Source: Halomonas sp. 328
Lineage (GTDB): Bacteria > Pseudomonadota > Gammaproteobacteria > Pseudomonadales > Halomonadaceae
Direction: 5' to 3'
Length of the DNA stretch: 64,000 bases
Assembly: GCF_015645095.1 (NCBI RefSeq)
Contig: NZ_JADOTW010000004.1
Span: 1 to 64,000, forward strand
Shown here piece after piece: positions 10,885 through 19,333 of this stretch. Within the stretch, counting starts at the first letter, position 1, and each line of letters opens with the position of its first letter. A program made the translations under genes and the position numbers. The notes under the pieces were generated by a model. It was not told where the DNA came from, made no database searches, and saw only the letters and a program-made list of their open reading frames with translations.

Positions 10885-11382
10885 TCAGGCGTCCTGCAGG
10901 TAGGCGCGCTGGATCACCACGTCCTCGGCGGGCACGTCGGCGTGCATGCCGCGACGGGTGGTCTCTACCGCCTTGATGCGTTCCACCACGTCCATGCCTT
11001 CTACCACGCGGCCGAAGACGCAGTAACCCCAGCCCTGCAGGTTCTTGCCGCTGTGATTGAGGAAGTCGTTGTCGGCGACGTTGATAAAGAACTGGGCGGT
11101 GGCGGAGTGGGGGTCCTGGGTGCGCGCCATGGCGACGGTGCCGGTGACATTGGTCAAGCCGTTGTCCGCCTCGTTCTGGATGGGCTCGCGGGTCGGCTTC
11201 TGGTTGAAGTCGGTATCGAAGCCGCCGCCCTGGACCATGAAACCGTTGATGACCCGGTGGAAGAGGGTGCCGTCATAGTGGCCGTCGCGCACATACTGCT
11301 CGAAGTTGGCCGCGGTTGCGGGCGCCTTGTCGTGGTCGAGCTCGAGGGTGATGTCGCCGAAATTGGTCTGCAGAATGATCAT
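10885..11382 (-). CDS. ppiB: Cyclophilin-type peptidyl-prolyl isomerase B, cytoplasmic
   Basis: A 165-residue cyclophilin without a signal peptide, matching the E. coli PpiB length. The active-site segment [13 protein letters not shown] with its catalytic Arg, and [18 protein letters not shown], are intact. The ATG at 11382 ([11 protein letters not shown]) has an AGGAA ribosome site and replaces a longer frame start. It is divergent from glnS. Confidence 0.95.
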   Translation of the reverse strand: MIILQTNFGDITLELDHDKAPATAANFEQYVRDGHYDGTLFHRVINGFMVQGGGFDTDFNQKPTREPIQNEADNGLTNVTGTVAMARTQDPHSATAQFFINVADNDFLNHSGKNLQGWGYCVFGRVVEGMDVVERIKAVETTRRGMHADVPAEDVVIQRAYLQDA

Positions 11383-11414
11383 CGATCCGTTCCTATTTTC
11401 CATAAAGGGGTGCC

Positions 11415-11445
11415 TTGGCGTGGCGCCACCGCGTCACGCTATAAT
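11415..11445 (+). promoter_or_regulatory. Probable glnS promoter
   Basis: A perfect TATAAT (11440-11445) lies about 100 bases before glnS, in the ppiB-glnS divergent region. The best -35 candidate is TTGGCG (11415-11420) at a long 19-base spacing, so only the -10 is convincing. Confidence 0.5.
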
Positions 11446-11546
11446 AGCGCTTTTGCCACGATGCGCGAAGCGCCGGCATGGCACCTTGTCCTGGTGTGCC
11501 GTGTATCGTCAGGCCCGCCGTCCAATCGAGAGGTCCCCGCACCCCT

Positions 11547-13241
11547 ATGAGCACAGAGAGTAGCAGCGCGCCGAATTTCATTCGCAATCAGATCCGCGAC
11601 GAGATCGATGCCGGGCGCACCGGCAAGATCGTCACGCGGTTCCCGCCGGAGCCCAACGGCTTCCTGCATATCGGGCACGCCAAGTCGATCTGTCTCAACT
11701 TCGGCCTCGCCGAACAGTTCGGTGGCGATTGTCACCTGCGCTTCGATGACACCAACCCGGCCAAGGAGGAGCAGGCCTATATCGACGCCATCAAGGCGGA
11801 CGTGGAGTGGTTGGGCTTCGAGTGGGCGGGGGCGGTGCGTTTCGCCTCCGACTATTTCGACCAGCTCTATGCCTGGGCTCAGCACCTGATTCGCGAGGGC
11901 AAGGCCTATGTGGACGATCTCTCCGCCGACGAGATCCGCGAGTATCGCGGTACCCTGACCGAGCCGGGCCGGCCGAGCCCCTATCGGGAGCGGGCCGCGG
12001 AGGAGAACCTGGACCTGCTGGAGCGCATGCGCGTCGGCGAGTTCGCCGAGGGCGAAAAAGTGCTGCGGGCCAAGATCGACATGGCCTCGCCCAATATCAA
12101 CCTGCGCGATCCGATTCTCTACCGGATTCGCCACGCCCACCATCACCAGACCGGCGATGCCTGGAAGATCTACCCCTCCTACGACTTCACCCACGGCCAG
12201 TCCGACGCCATCGAGGGGATCACCCACTCCATCTGTACCCTTGAGTTCGAGGATCATCGTCCCCTCTACGAGTGGTTCCTGGAGAACCTGCCGGTGCCGG
12301 CGAAGCCGCGCCAGATCGAGTTCGCCCGGCTCAACCTCAACTACACCCTGACCTCCAAGCGCAAGCTCAAGCTGCTGGTGGACGAGGGCATCGTCGACGG
12401 CTGGGACGACCCGCGCCTGCCGACCATCTCCGGCATGCGCCGGCGCGGCTACACGCCGGCGTCGATCCGCAAGTTCTGCGAGATGATCGGGGTCACCCGC
12501 GCCGATGGCGGGCTGGTGGATATCGCCATGCTCTATCACGCCATCCGTTCGGACCTCGAGGACAATGCTCCGCGGGCCATGTGCGTGCTCAAGCCGTTGA
12601 AGGTGGTGCTGACCAACGTGCCCGAGGATCATCAAGAGGTCTATGAGGTGCCCGGCCACCCGGCCCGGGACGACCTGGGCGTGCGCAAGATCCCCTTTAC
12701 CCGGGAGCTCTATATCGACCAGGACGACTTCATGGAGGAGCCGCCGAAGAAGTTCTTCCGCCTGGCCCCGGGCAAGGAGGTGCGGCTGCGTAACAGCTAT
12801 GTGATTCGCTGCGACGAGGTGATCAAGGATGCCGCCGGCGAGATCAGCGAGCTGCGCTGCTCGGTCGATTTCGACACCCTGGGCAAGAACCCGGAGGGGC
12901 GCAAGGTCAAGGGAGTGATCCACTGGGTCAGCGCCGCCCAGGGGGTGCCCATGGAGGTACGCCTCTACGACAACCTCTTCCAGGTGGAGCAGCCCGACAA
13001 GGACAAGGACGCCGATTTCCTCGACCACCTCAATCCCGAGTCCCTGGTGGTCTGTCAGGCCATCGGCGAGCCGAGCCTGGCCGAGGTGGCGCCGGAGAGT
13101 CGCTTCCAGTTCGAGCGGGTCGGCTATTTCTGCGCCGACCGCCACGCCGTGACCGAGGGCCGGCTGGTCTTCAACCGCACCGTGGGCCTCAAGGACAGCT
13201 GGGCCAAAATCCAGAAGAAAGATGGCCAGAAGAAGGGCTGA
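11547..13241 (+). CDS. glnS: Glutaminyl-tRNA synthetase
   Basis: Class I synthetase charging tRNA-Gln. The 564 residues fit the family (E. coli 554). The N-terminal Rossmann fold carries HIGH at residues 41-44, and the KMSKS equivalent is TSKRK around 269-273, followed by the two anticodon-binding beta-barrels. The ATG at 11547 gives MSTESSS...NFIRNQI, as in homologues. cysS begins one base after the glnS stop, so the two are co-transcribed. Confidence 0.97.
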   Translation: MSTESSSAPNFIRNQIRDEIDAGRTGKIVTRFPPEPNGFLHIGHAKSICLNFGLAEQFGGDCHLRFDDTNPAKEEQAYIDAIKADVEWLGFEWAGAVRFASDYFDQLYAWAQHLIREGKAYVDDLSADEIREYRGTLTEPGRPSPYRERAAEENLDLLERMRVGEFAEGEKVLRAKIDMASPNINLRDPILYRIRHAHHHQTGDAWKIYPSYDFTHGQSDAIEGITHSICTLEFEDHRPLYEWFLENLPVPAKPRQIEFARLNLNYTLTSKRKLKLLVDEGIVDGWDDPRLPTISGMRRRGYTPASIRKFCEMIGVTRADGGLVDIAMLYHAIRSDLEDNAPRAMCVLKPLKVVLTNVPEDHQEVYEVPGHPARDDLGVRKIPFTRELYIDQDDFMEEPPKKFFRLAPGKEVRLRNSYVIRCDEVIKDAAGEISELRCSVDFDTLGKNPEGRKVKGVIHWVSAAQGVPMEVRLYDNLFQVEQPDKDKDADFLDHLNPESLVVCQAIGEPSLAEVAPESRFQFERVGYFCADRHAVTEGRLVFNRTVGLKDSWAKIQKKDGQKKG

Positions 13242-13242
13242 T

Positions 13243-14658
13243 ATGCAGATCTACAACACCCTGACGCGTCGCAAGGAAGCCTTTACCCCCATCGAGCCGG
13301 GCAAGGTGAGCATGTATGTCTGCGGCATGACCGTCTACGACTACTGCCACCTGGGCCATGCCCGGGTGATGGTGGCCTTCGATGTGATTACCCGCTACCT
13401 GCGTCACCGTGGCTATGACGTCACCTATGTGCGCAATATCACCGATATTGACGACAAGATCCTGCGTCGTGCCGAGGAGAACGGCGAGAGCATCGACGCC
13501 CTCACCGAGCGCATGATCGCCGCCATGCATGAGGACGAGGCGCGCCTGTTCGTGCTGCGGCCCGACGCCGAGCCCCGGGCCACCGGTCATATCGGCGAGA
13601 TCCTCGCCATGATCGAGACCCTGATCGACAAGGGCTACGCCTACGCCGCGGATAACGGTGACGTCTACTACCGGGTGCGCAAGTTCGCCGGCTACGGCAA
13701 GCTCAATAACCGGGACCTCGACGAGATGCGTTCCGGGGCGCGCATCGAGGTGGACGAGCACAAGGAGGACCCGCTGGACTTCGTGCTGTGGAAGGCCGCC
13801 AAGCCCGGCGAGGCGAGCTGGCCGTCACCCTGGGGCGAGGGACGTCCCGGCTGGCATATCGAGTGCTCGGCCATGTCCACCTGCTGCCTGGGGGAGACCT
13901 TCGATATCCATGGCGGCGGCCCGGATCTGACCTTCCCCCACCACGAGAACGAGATCGCCCAGTCCGAGGCGGCCACCGGCAAGCGCTACGTCAACACCTG
14001 GATGCACGCCGGGGCCGTGCGGGTCGACCAGGAGAAGATGTCCAAGTCGCTGGGCAACTTCTTCACCATTCGCGAGGTGCTCGAGCACCATGACCCGGAG
14101 GTGGTGCGCTATCTGCTGGTGGCCAGTCACTATCGCAGCCCCATCAACTACGCCCCGGAGTCGCTCTCCGAGGCGCGCAAGTCCCTGGAGCGTTTCTACA
14201 ATGCGCTCGAGGGACTGACCCTGGATGGGCAGGCCGGGGCAGGCGAGGTGGACTCCCGGTTCGCCGAGCGCTTCGCGTCGGCCATGGACGATGACTTCAA
14301 CACCCCCGAAGCGGTCTCGGTGCTCTTCGACCTGGCCCGGGAGCTCAATCGGGCCAAGAAGGAGGCCCCCGCCGAGGCCCCGGCCCTGGCCGTGGAGCTC
14401 AAGCGACTGGGAGGCGTGCTGGGCCTGCTCCAGCAGGCGCCGGAGGCCTTCCTCAAGGGCGGTGACGGGGAGCTGCCGCTCGCCGAGGCGGAGATCCAGG
14501 CGCGCATCGTTGCCCGGGCCGAGGCGAAGAAGGCCAAGGACTTCGCCGCCGCCGACGCCATCCGCGACGAACTCGCCGCGCTCGGGATCATCCTCAAGGA
14601 CTCCCGGGAAGGCACCACCTGGGTTCTCGACAAGGGAAGCGAGAGCGTCGGCGGTTGA
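13243..14658 (+). CDS. cysS: Cysteinyl-tRNA synthetase
   Basis: Class I synthetase of 471 residues. The N-terminal part has [16 protein letters not shown], giving the first zinc cysteine and the HIGH-type HLGH motif. The remaining zinc ligands lie in [12 protein letters not shown] and HHENE, and KMSKS is exact ([11 protein letters not shown]). A helical tRNA-binding domain closes the protein. The ATG at 13243 is set by the glnS-cysS junction. It is followed by a strong terminator, after which the accessory cassette begins. Confidence 0.97.
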   Translation: MQIYNTLTRRKEAFTPIEPGKVSMYVCGMTVYDYCHLGHARVMVAFDVITRYLRHRGYDVTYVRNITDIDDKILRRAEENGESIDALTERMIAAMHEDEARLFVLRPDAEPRATGHIGEILAMIETLIDKGYAYAADNGDVYYRVRKFAGYGKLNNRDLDEMRSGARIEVDEHKEDPLDFVLWKAAKPGEASWPSPWGEGRPGWHIECSAMSTCCLGETFDIHGGGPDLTFPHHENEIAQSEAATGKRYVNTWMHAGAVRVDQEKMSKSLGNFFTIREVLEHHDPEVVRYLLVASHYRSPINYAPESLSEARKSLERFYNALEGLTLDGQAGAGEVDSRFAERFASAMDDDFNTPEAVSVLFDLARELNRAKKEAPAEAPALAVELKRLGGVLGLLQQAPEAFLKGGDGELPLAEAEIQARIVARAEAKKAKDFAAADAIRDELAALGIILKDSREGTTWVLDKGSESVGG

Positions 14659-14680
14659 TGTCGCGGCCGCCGTGACACAC

Positions 14681-14713
14681 GCCCGCTCCTGCTTCGCAGG
14701 GGCGGGCATTTTC
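14681..14713 (+). terminator. Terminator after cysS
   Basis: The 12-bp stem GCCCGCTCCTGC (14681-14692) with GCAGGGGCGGGC (14696-14707; one wobble pair) is followed by ATTTTC. It isolates the following HipA-Jet cassette from glnS-cysS transcription. Confidence 0.85.
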
Positions 14714-14756
14714 GTCAGGGACGCGTCCGGGCCATGCAAGACCAGGCTGAACTGAG

Positions 14757-14817
14757 CACTATACCGCACGTTTTTTTGCTCTTGTTGTCTATGTCGTGCA
14801 CTATACTGCGCATAGTG
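14757..14817 (+). promoter_or_regulatory. Predicted autoregulatory operator of the HipA/HTH operon
   Basis: CACTAT-N7-ATAGTG (14799-14817) is a perfect inverted repeat that also contains a -10-like TATACT (14802-14807). A third CACTATAC lies upstream at 14757-14764. The arrangement lies just before the HipA-like gene and resembles operators bound by XRE-type antitoxins. No good -35 at standard spacing was found. Confidence 0.5.
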
Positions 14818-14825
14818 GTTAGTGT

Positions 14826-16211
14826 ATGGATATTCTTGAGCATCATTCTGCGCAGAGGCGTGACTTGGAACTGACGGTACAGATTCACTTCGATCAGGCC
14901 TGGCATGACGCGGCCGTCTTGTCACTGCCGAGCCCCGAGCATGGGGTCGGTGGCGCGTCCCGCCTCTGCTATACGACGGAGCATGCTGTCGACTGGATGT
15001 TTCACGACGCTCGGCACGCCTGTAGCCTGTTGCTGCCCGTGGAGCTGATGCTGACCCATGAGGCGTCGCGCTGGTTCGGTTTCCTGGAAGATATCATGCC
15101 CGCCGGCGCCAGCCGCCGGTTCTGGGTGGATTACCTGGGCCTGCATGACCTCCCGGCGGGGCATCAGGATACGCAGCTGCTGGCCAGGGGAACCATCGCC
15201 CCGGTGGGCAACCTGCGCATCAAGGAAGCGGTGCCCGACGGTGCGACCCGGGACGCCCTGGGCGAGCGGCGTTTCCCCGTGCAGAGCGTGGTGGAGCGGG
15301 ATACGGACTTCCTCGAGTATGCCCAGCAGATGGGGGCCGCCAGCGGGGGGGCCACGGGGGCCGGTGGCGAAGCGCCCAAGCTGTTGCTGCGGCTGTCCGC
15401 GGATGACCAGGTGTGGATCGATACCTGGCAGGATGATCCTCACCAGCCGGATCGCCCCATGCTGGTGAAATTTCCCCGTGGCAGCCGCGGCGCCGACGAC
15501 TGTGACATCCTGCGGGCCGAGTATCACTACTATCAGGAGCTGGGGGCGTTGAGTATCGATACCATCGAGGGCGAGGGGATGCGCCTGATCGAGGGGGGGC
15601 GGTATCCCTCCCTCTGGCTGCCGCGCTTCGACATGCAGTACCGCGACGGCGCCTGGATACGCCATGGGCTGGAGTCGGTCTATTCGCTGATGGGCGTCGC
15701 CCCCGGAAGCTTCCTTCGCCACGGGGAGGTCCTGCGTCGCTTGGTGACCCTGCTGAAGGCACAGTATCGGGTGCGCGAACAGGGCGCGGGGTTCGACACC
15801 CCGGCCTTCGCCATCGAGTGGGTGCGGCGGGACCTGCTCAATGTCGCCTTCGGTAACTCCGACAATCATGGCCGCAATATGGCGCTGCTCAAGCGCCCTG
15901 ACGCTCTCTGGCTCTCGCCGGTCTATGACTTCGCCCCGATGAAGGCCGACCCCGAAGGCGTGACGCGGACGACGCAGTGGGGCCCGCCGCTGGAGGTGGG
16001 CGGCGAGTTCGATTGGCCGGGCATCGCCGCCTCCCTGGCGGATCTGGTGGCGCCCGAGCGCTTGATGGGAGAGCTCCGGCGGCTCGCCGCCGGCCTGGAG
16101 GGGCTGGACGAGCGCCTGGCCGCCCGTGGGGTGCCTGCGCGGATTCTCGATCTGCCGGCGGTGGGGTTGCGTACCCTGGACACCCGTCTCAAGCGCTGGG
16201 GGCTGCTTTGA
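14826..16211 (+). CDS. HipA-like serine/threonine kinase (toxin-type)
   Basis: 461-residue HipA-family protein. The C-terminal kinase core shows GNSDNHGRN (catalytic Asp346) and SPVYDFAPMKADPEG (metal-binding Asp368). Upstream are an ATP-loop-type segment (MLVKFPRGS) and the N-terminal HipA region. Classical HipA phosphorylates glutamyl-tRNA synthetase and is neutralised by HipB. Here the kinase gene comes first and an XRE gene follows with a 4-base overlap, the reverse of hipBA. The start is uncertain: ATG 14826 has a poor ribosome site, whereas TTG 14865 has GAGG six bases before it. The substrate cannot be read from sequence. Confidence 0.8.
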   Translation: MDILEHHSAQRRDLELTVQIHFDQAWHDAAVLSLPSPEHGVGGASRLCYTTEHAVDWMFHDARHACSLLLPVELMLTHEASRWFGFLEDIMPAGASRRFWVDYLGLHDLPAGHQDTQLLARGTIAPVGNLRIKEAVPDGATRDALGERRFPVQSVVERDTDFLEYAQQMGAASGGATGAGGEAPKLLLRLSADDQVWIDTWQDDPHQPDRPMLVKFPRGSRGADDCDILRAEYHYYQELGALSIDTIEGEGMRLIEGGRYPSLWLPRFDMQYRDGAWIRHGLESVYSLMGVAPGSFLRHGEVLRRLVTLLKAQYRVREQGAGFDTPAFAIEWVRRDLLNVAFGNSDNHGRNMALLKRPDALWLSPVYDFAPMKADPEGVTRTTQWGPPLEVGGEFDWPGIAASLADLVAPERLMGELRRLAAGLEGLDERLAARGVPARILDLPAVGLRTLDTRLKRWGLL

Positions 16212-16510
16212 AACCTCGTGCCCCCGATGATCGTGAGGCGGCGCTGGTGGCGCTCCTCGGCCGGTTCTATGCCGGCGAGCTCAGCGAGGGCCAGTTGCTG
16301 CGCGCCCTGAGGCGCGATGTGCTGGGGCTCTCCCAGGACCGCTATGCGACCCTGGTCGGGATCAGTCGTCGTACCCTTTCCGACCTGGAGGGCGACAAGG
16401 GCAATGCCACCCTGGAGGTGATCAACCGGGCCTTCCGGCCGCTGGGGCTCGAGGTCGGCCTGCTGCCGCGCAAGCGGCGTCTGCTGGTGCAGGCGCTGGA
16501 GATGTCCTGA
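16208..16510 (+). CDS. XRE-family HTH protein, HipB-like antitoxin or regulator
   Basis: About 100 residues with a clear helix-turn-helix (GLSQDRYATLVGISRRTLSD) followed by LEGDKGNATLEVINRAFRPL, typical of HipB/XRE regulators. The likely start is TTG 16208, which overlaps the kinase stop (TTGA) and implies translational coupling; GTG 16244 is the alternative. It probably binds the CACTAT inverted repeat upstream of the operon and restrains the kinase. It ends only 16 bases before jetA, so it may also control the Jet genes. Confidence 0.8.
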   Translation: MKPRAPDDREAALVALLGRFYAGELSEGQLLRALRRDVLGLSQDRYATLVGISRRTLSDLEGDKGNATLEVINRAFRPLGLEVGLLPRKRRLLVQALEMS

Positions 16511-16526
16511 ACCAACGGGAGCCACC

Positions 16527-18092
16527 GTGGATTACACCCCCTTCAGCTATGTCACGGCCGAGAAGGCCGGGATCTATCGGGAGATCATGCGGGTCTTCGT
16601 CGAGGCCAAGTCCCACTTTCTGGTGCACCTACGCCCCGAGGAGGTCCAGCAGCAGCTCGGCGAACCTGAGCTTGCCACCGTCCAGGCGGCGCTGACCCAG
16701 CTGGTGAACTGGGGCAACCTGGGCGCCGAGCGTGATAACGCCCGAGTGTCCAGCGTGGAGGACTACTATCGCGCCCTCTACGTCTACCAGATCACTCGCC
16801 GGGGCGAGGCGGTGGAGGCGGCACTCGACACCTTCGATCGCGAGCTGGGGCGGCGTGGTGCCCTGCAGAGTGTGGCGCTCGAAGACATCCGCACGCGCCT
16901 TCGCGCGCTCTTGGCCCTGGCTCAGAGTGAATCCCCCGACGCCACCGAGAGTCAGTTGCTGCTGCGCGACCTGGCGAGTGTCTTCACTGACCTGGCCGAG
17001 AACGCACGCGCCTTTATGGCCGGGCTAAACCGCACCCTGGAGAGCGAGGGCAGTGACGCCGACGCCTTCCTGGTCTACAAGGAGCGGGTGATCGGCTATA
17101 TCGAGCGCTTCCTGGGCGACCTGACCACTGCCTCCGGCGAGATCGCCGAGCTGATCCGTACGCTGGATGGCGAAGGCGCCGAATCAGGGGGAGCCCCGGA
17201 TCAGGCGCCGGTGGCCCGCCTGCTGCGTCAAGCGGCCGAGCGCGAGCTGGCCGACCTGGCGCCTGGAGAGTGGCGCGACGAAGGTGCCGAACGAGCCCGT
17301 GCCTTCGCGGAGGCCTGGCGCCACTGGCATGGGCATTGGGCCGGGCTGCGCGCCTGGTTCCTCGACCGGCCGGGGCGTCAGGCCCAGGCTCGGCTGCTGC
17401 GCAACAGCGCGCGTCGCGCGGTCACCCAACTGCTGGAGATGGTGAGTCGGTTGAACGAGCGGCGCATGGCGCGCAGCGACCGCTCCGCCGACTTCCGGAC
17501 CCTGGCGCGCTGGTTCCTCGAGTGTGAGGATGACGCCTCGGCCCACCGACTATGGCGCACCGCCTTCGGCCTGGCGCCGTCACGGCATCTGCTGGTGGAC
17601 CGCGAGACCAGCGAACGCTGGCAGCACGAGCCGGTCTCCGCGACCACGCCCTGGGCCGAGGCACCGGGCATGCAGATTCAGGCCCGGCTGCGCGCCACCG
17701 GCAGCTACCAGAAGGCCGGTGCGCCGGCGAAACTGCGTAGCCGGCGGCGCGAGCGCGAGCTGCTGGCGCGTCGGCTGGCCGAGGAGGCCAGTGCGACACG
17801 CGCCGCACGCCGCCAGCTGGTGGAGCGTCGTGCCGAGCGACTCTCCGACCTGGGAGAACTCGATGAGGGAGCCTTTCGCCTGTTGCTGAACCTATTGGGG
17901 GATGCCCTGGCGGCCAGTCGCGGCGATGGCGAGACGGTCGCCACCACCACGGCGGACGGCAGCCTGCGTATTACGCTCAGCCCCCTGGGGGCGGAGACCC
18001 GGGCGGAGATCCGCACCGCCGCGGGAAGACTCATCGGGCGTGACTATCGCATCGAGATCCACGACCTGGAGGAGGGCACATGGATGACCTGA
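16527..18092 (+). CDS. jetA: Wadjet JetA, kleisin-like subunit (DUF2397/TIGR02677 family)
   Basis: 521 residues recognised as the TIGR02677/DUF2397 family: N-terminal YVTAEKAGIYREIMRVFVEA, a winged-helix-like region with QQQLG/LTQLVNWGNL, a long helical middle and a charged C-terminal part (about 400-450). In Wadjet systems this is the kleisin that bridges the SMC heads of JetC. The start is GTG (16527) with GGGAG five bases before it. jetB overlaps its end by 13 bases. As I recall the published classes, the DUF2397/2398/2399 set is type III. Confidence 0.88.
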   Translation: MDYTPFSYVTAEKAGIYREIMRVFVEAKSHFLVHLRPEEVQQQLGEPELATVQAALTQLVNWGNLGAERDNARVSSVEDYYRALYVYQITRRGEAVEAALDTFDRELGRRGALQSVALEDIRTRLRALLALAQSESPDATESQLLLRDLASVFTDLAENARAFMAGLNRTLESEGSDADAFLVYKERVIGYIERFLGDLTTASGEIAELIRTLDGEGAESGGAPDQAPVARLLRQAAERELADLAPGEWRDEGAERARAFAEAWRHWHGHWAGLRAWFLDRPGRQAQARLLRNSARRAVTQLLEMVSRLNERRMARSDRSADFRTLARWFLECEDDASAHRLWRTAFGLAPSRHLLVDRETSERWQHEPVSATTPWAEAPGMQIQARLRATGSYQKAGAPAKLRSRRRERELLARRLAEEASATRAARRQLVERRAERLSDLGELDEGAFRLLLNLLGDALAASRGDGETVATTTADGSLRITLSPLGAETRAEIRTAAGRLIGRDYRIEIHDLEEGTWMT

Positions 18093-19333
18093 CCGATGCC
18101 CTGGGACGCCAGCGCCAGGAAGAGCAGCGACGTGCCCTGCGCGCGCTGCTGGCCCGACCGCTGCTGCGCGCCGAGGATGCCGCTTTCGCTCTGGTGCGCC
18201 GCCATGCCCCAGGGCTGCGCGACTGGCTGACCCGGGAGACCGGCTGGTACTTGCAGACCGAGCGCGATTTCGTGCGCCTGCACAAGCGTCCCGCCGACCA
18301 CGCCGATGCCACGCGCCCGGCACGCGTTGGCAAGGGCACCCAGCGCAAGACCTTCAATCGCCGCCGCTACGCCCTGTTCTGCCTGCTGCTGGCCGATCTG
18401 GAGCGCGGTGAGGCACAGATCACCCTGGGCCGCTTGGGAGAAGGGCTGGGACAGGCGGTCGCCGAACCGGCGCTGGCCGAGCGAGGCCTGGCGTTCAGCC
18501 TGGACAACCAGGAGGCGCGACGGGACCTGGTGGTCGTGGTGCGCCTGCTGCTGGAGCTGGGCGTGCTGGTGCGCGTGGCCGGCGACGAGGAGGCCTTCCT
18601 GCGTCGCGGGGTCGATGGCGACGTGCTCTATGACGTGGACCGCCGGGTCCTCTCGGCGCTGCTGGTGACTTCCCGGGGCCCTTCGCTGGTGGCCCTTGGC
18701 GGCGCCGATGGCACGCTGGACCTGGAGGCCCGGCTGAAGGCCCTGGCCGAGAGTTTCGTTCCCGATACGCCGGAGGGCCGCAATCGGGCACTGCGCCATC
18801 GGCTGGCACGGCGCCTGCTGGATGACCCGGTGATCTACTGGGAGGCACTCGACGAGGATGAAGCCGCCTACCTGACGAACCAGCGCGGCGCCATGGCCCG
18901 GCGCCTCCAGCAGGCCACCGGCCTGGTGCCCGAGGTGCGTGCCGAGGGGCTGGCCATGGTGGATCCCGAGGGAGAGCTAACCGACGAGCGGGTGCCGGCC
19001 GAAGGCACTGAGGGGCACCTGGCCCTGCTGATGGCCGAGCGGCTGGCCGAGATCGGTCCCGAAGGCGCGACCCTGGCGGAGGCGGAGGCCTGGATCGGCG
19101 CCTGGCAGACGCAGTATCGCCGTTACTGGCGCAAGGCCGCCTGCGAGCCCGGTGCCGCCGGCGGACTCTGCCGCCAGGCCCTGGCGCGTCTGGCGTCGCT
19201 GCGCCTGGTGGAACGTCGCGATCAGCGGGTCTATCCTCTGCCGGCCCTGGGGCGCTTCCGCGTCCAGGCGGCGGCACTGCCCGACGACGAGGCCCCCCGA
19301 CAACCCGACCTGGCGAACGGCGAGACCCCATGA
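18080..19333 (+). CDS. jetB: Wadjet JetB, KITE-like subunit (DUF2398/TIGR02678 family)
   Basis: 417 residues with the DUF2398/TIGR02678 look: RRALRALLARPLLR at the N-terminus, paired winged-helix segments (FNRRRYALFCLLLADLERGE; LVVVVRLLLELGVLVRV) and a C-terminal domain ending LRLVERRDQRVYPLPALGRF. JetB is the KITE subunit that dimerises and binds the kleisin. The ATG at 18080 has a GGAGGG ribosome site inside jetA, and its stop overlaps the jetC start (ATGA), so the three are tightly coupled. Confidence 0.88.
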   Translation: MDDLTDALGRQRQEEQRRALRALLARPLLRAEDAAFALVRRHAPGLRDWLTRETGWYLQTERDFVRLHKRPADHADATRPARVGKGTQRKTFNRRRYALFCLLLADLERGEAQITLGRLGEGLGQAVAEPALAERGLAFSLDNQEARRDLVVVVRLLLELGVLVRVAGDEEAFLRRGVDGDVLYDVDRRVLSALLVTSRGPSLVALGGADGTLDLEARLKALAESFVPDTPEGRNRALRHRLARRLLDDPVIYWEALDEDEAAYLTNQRGAMARRLQQATGLVPEVRAEGLAMVDPEGELTDERVPAEGTEGHLALLMAERLAEIGPEGATLAEAEAWIGAWQTQYRRYWRKAACEPGAAGGLCRQALARLASLRLVERRDQRVYPLPALGRFRVQAAALPDDEAPRQPDLANGETP

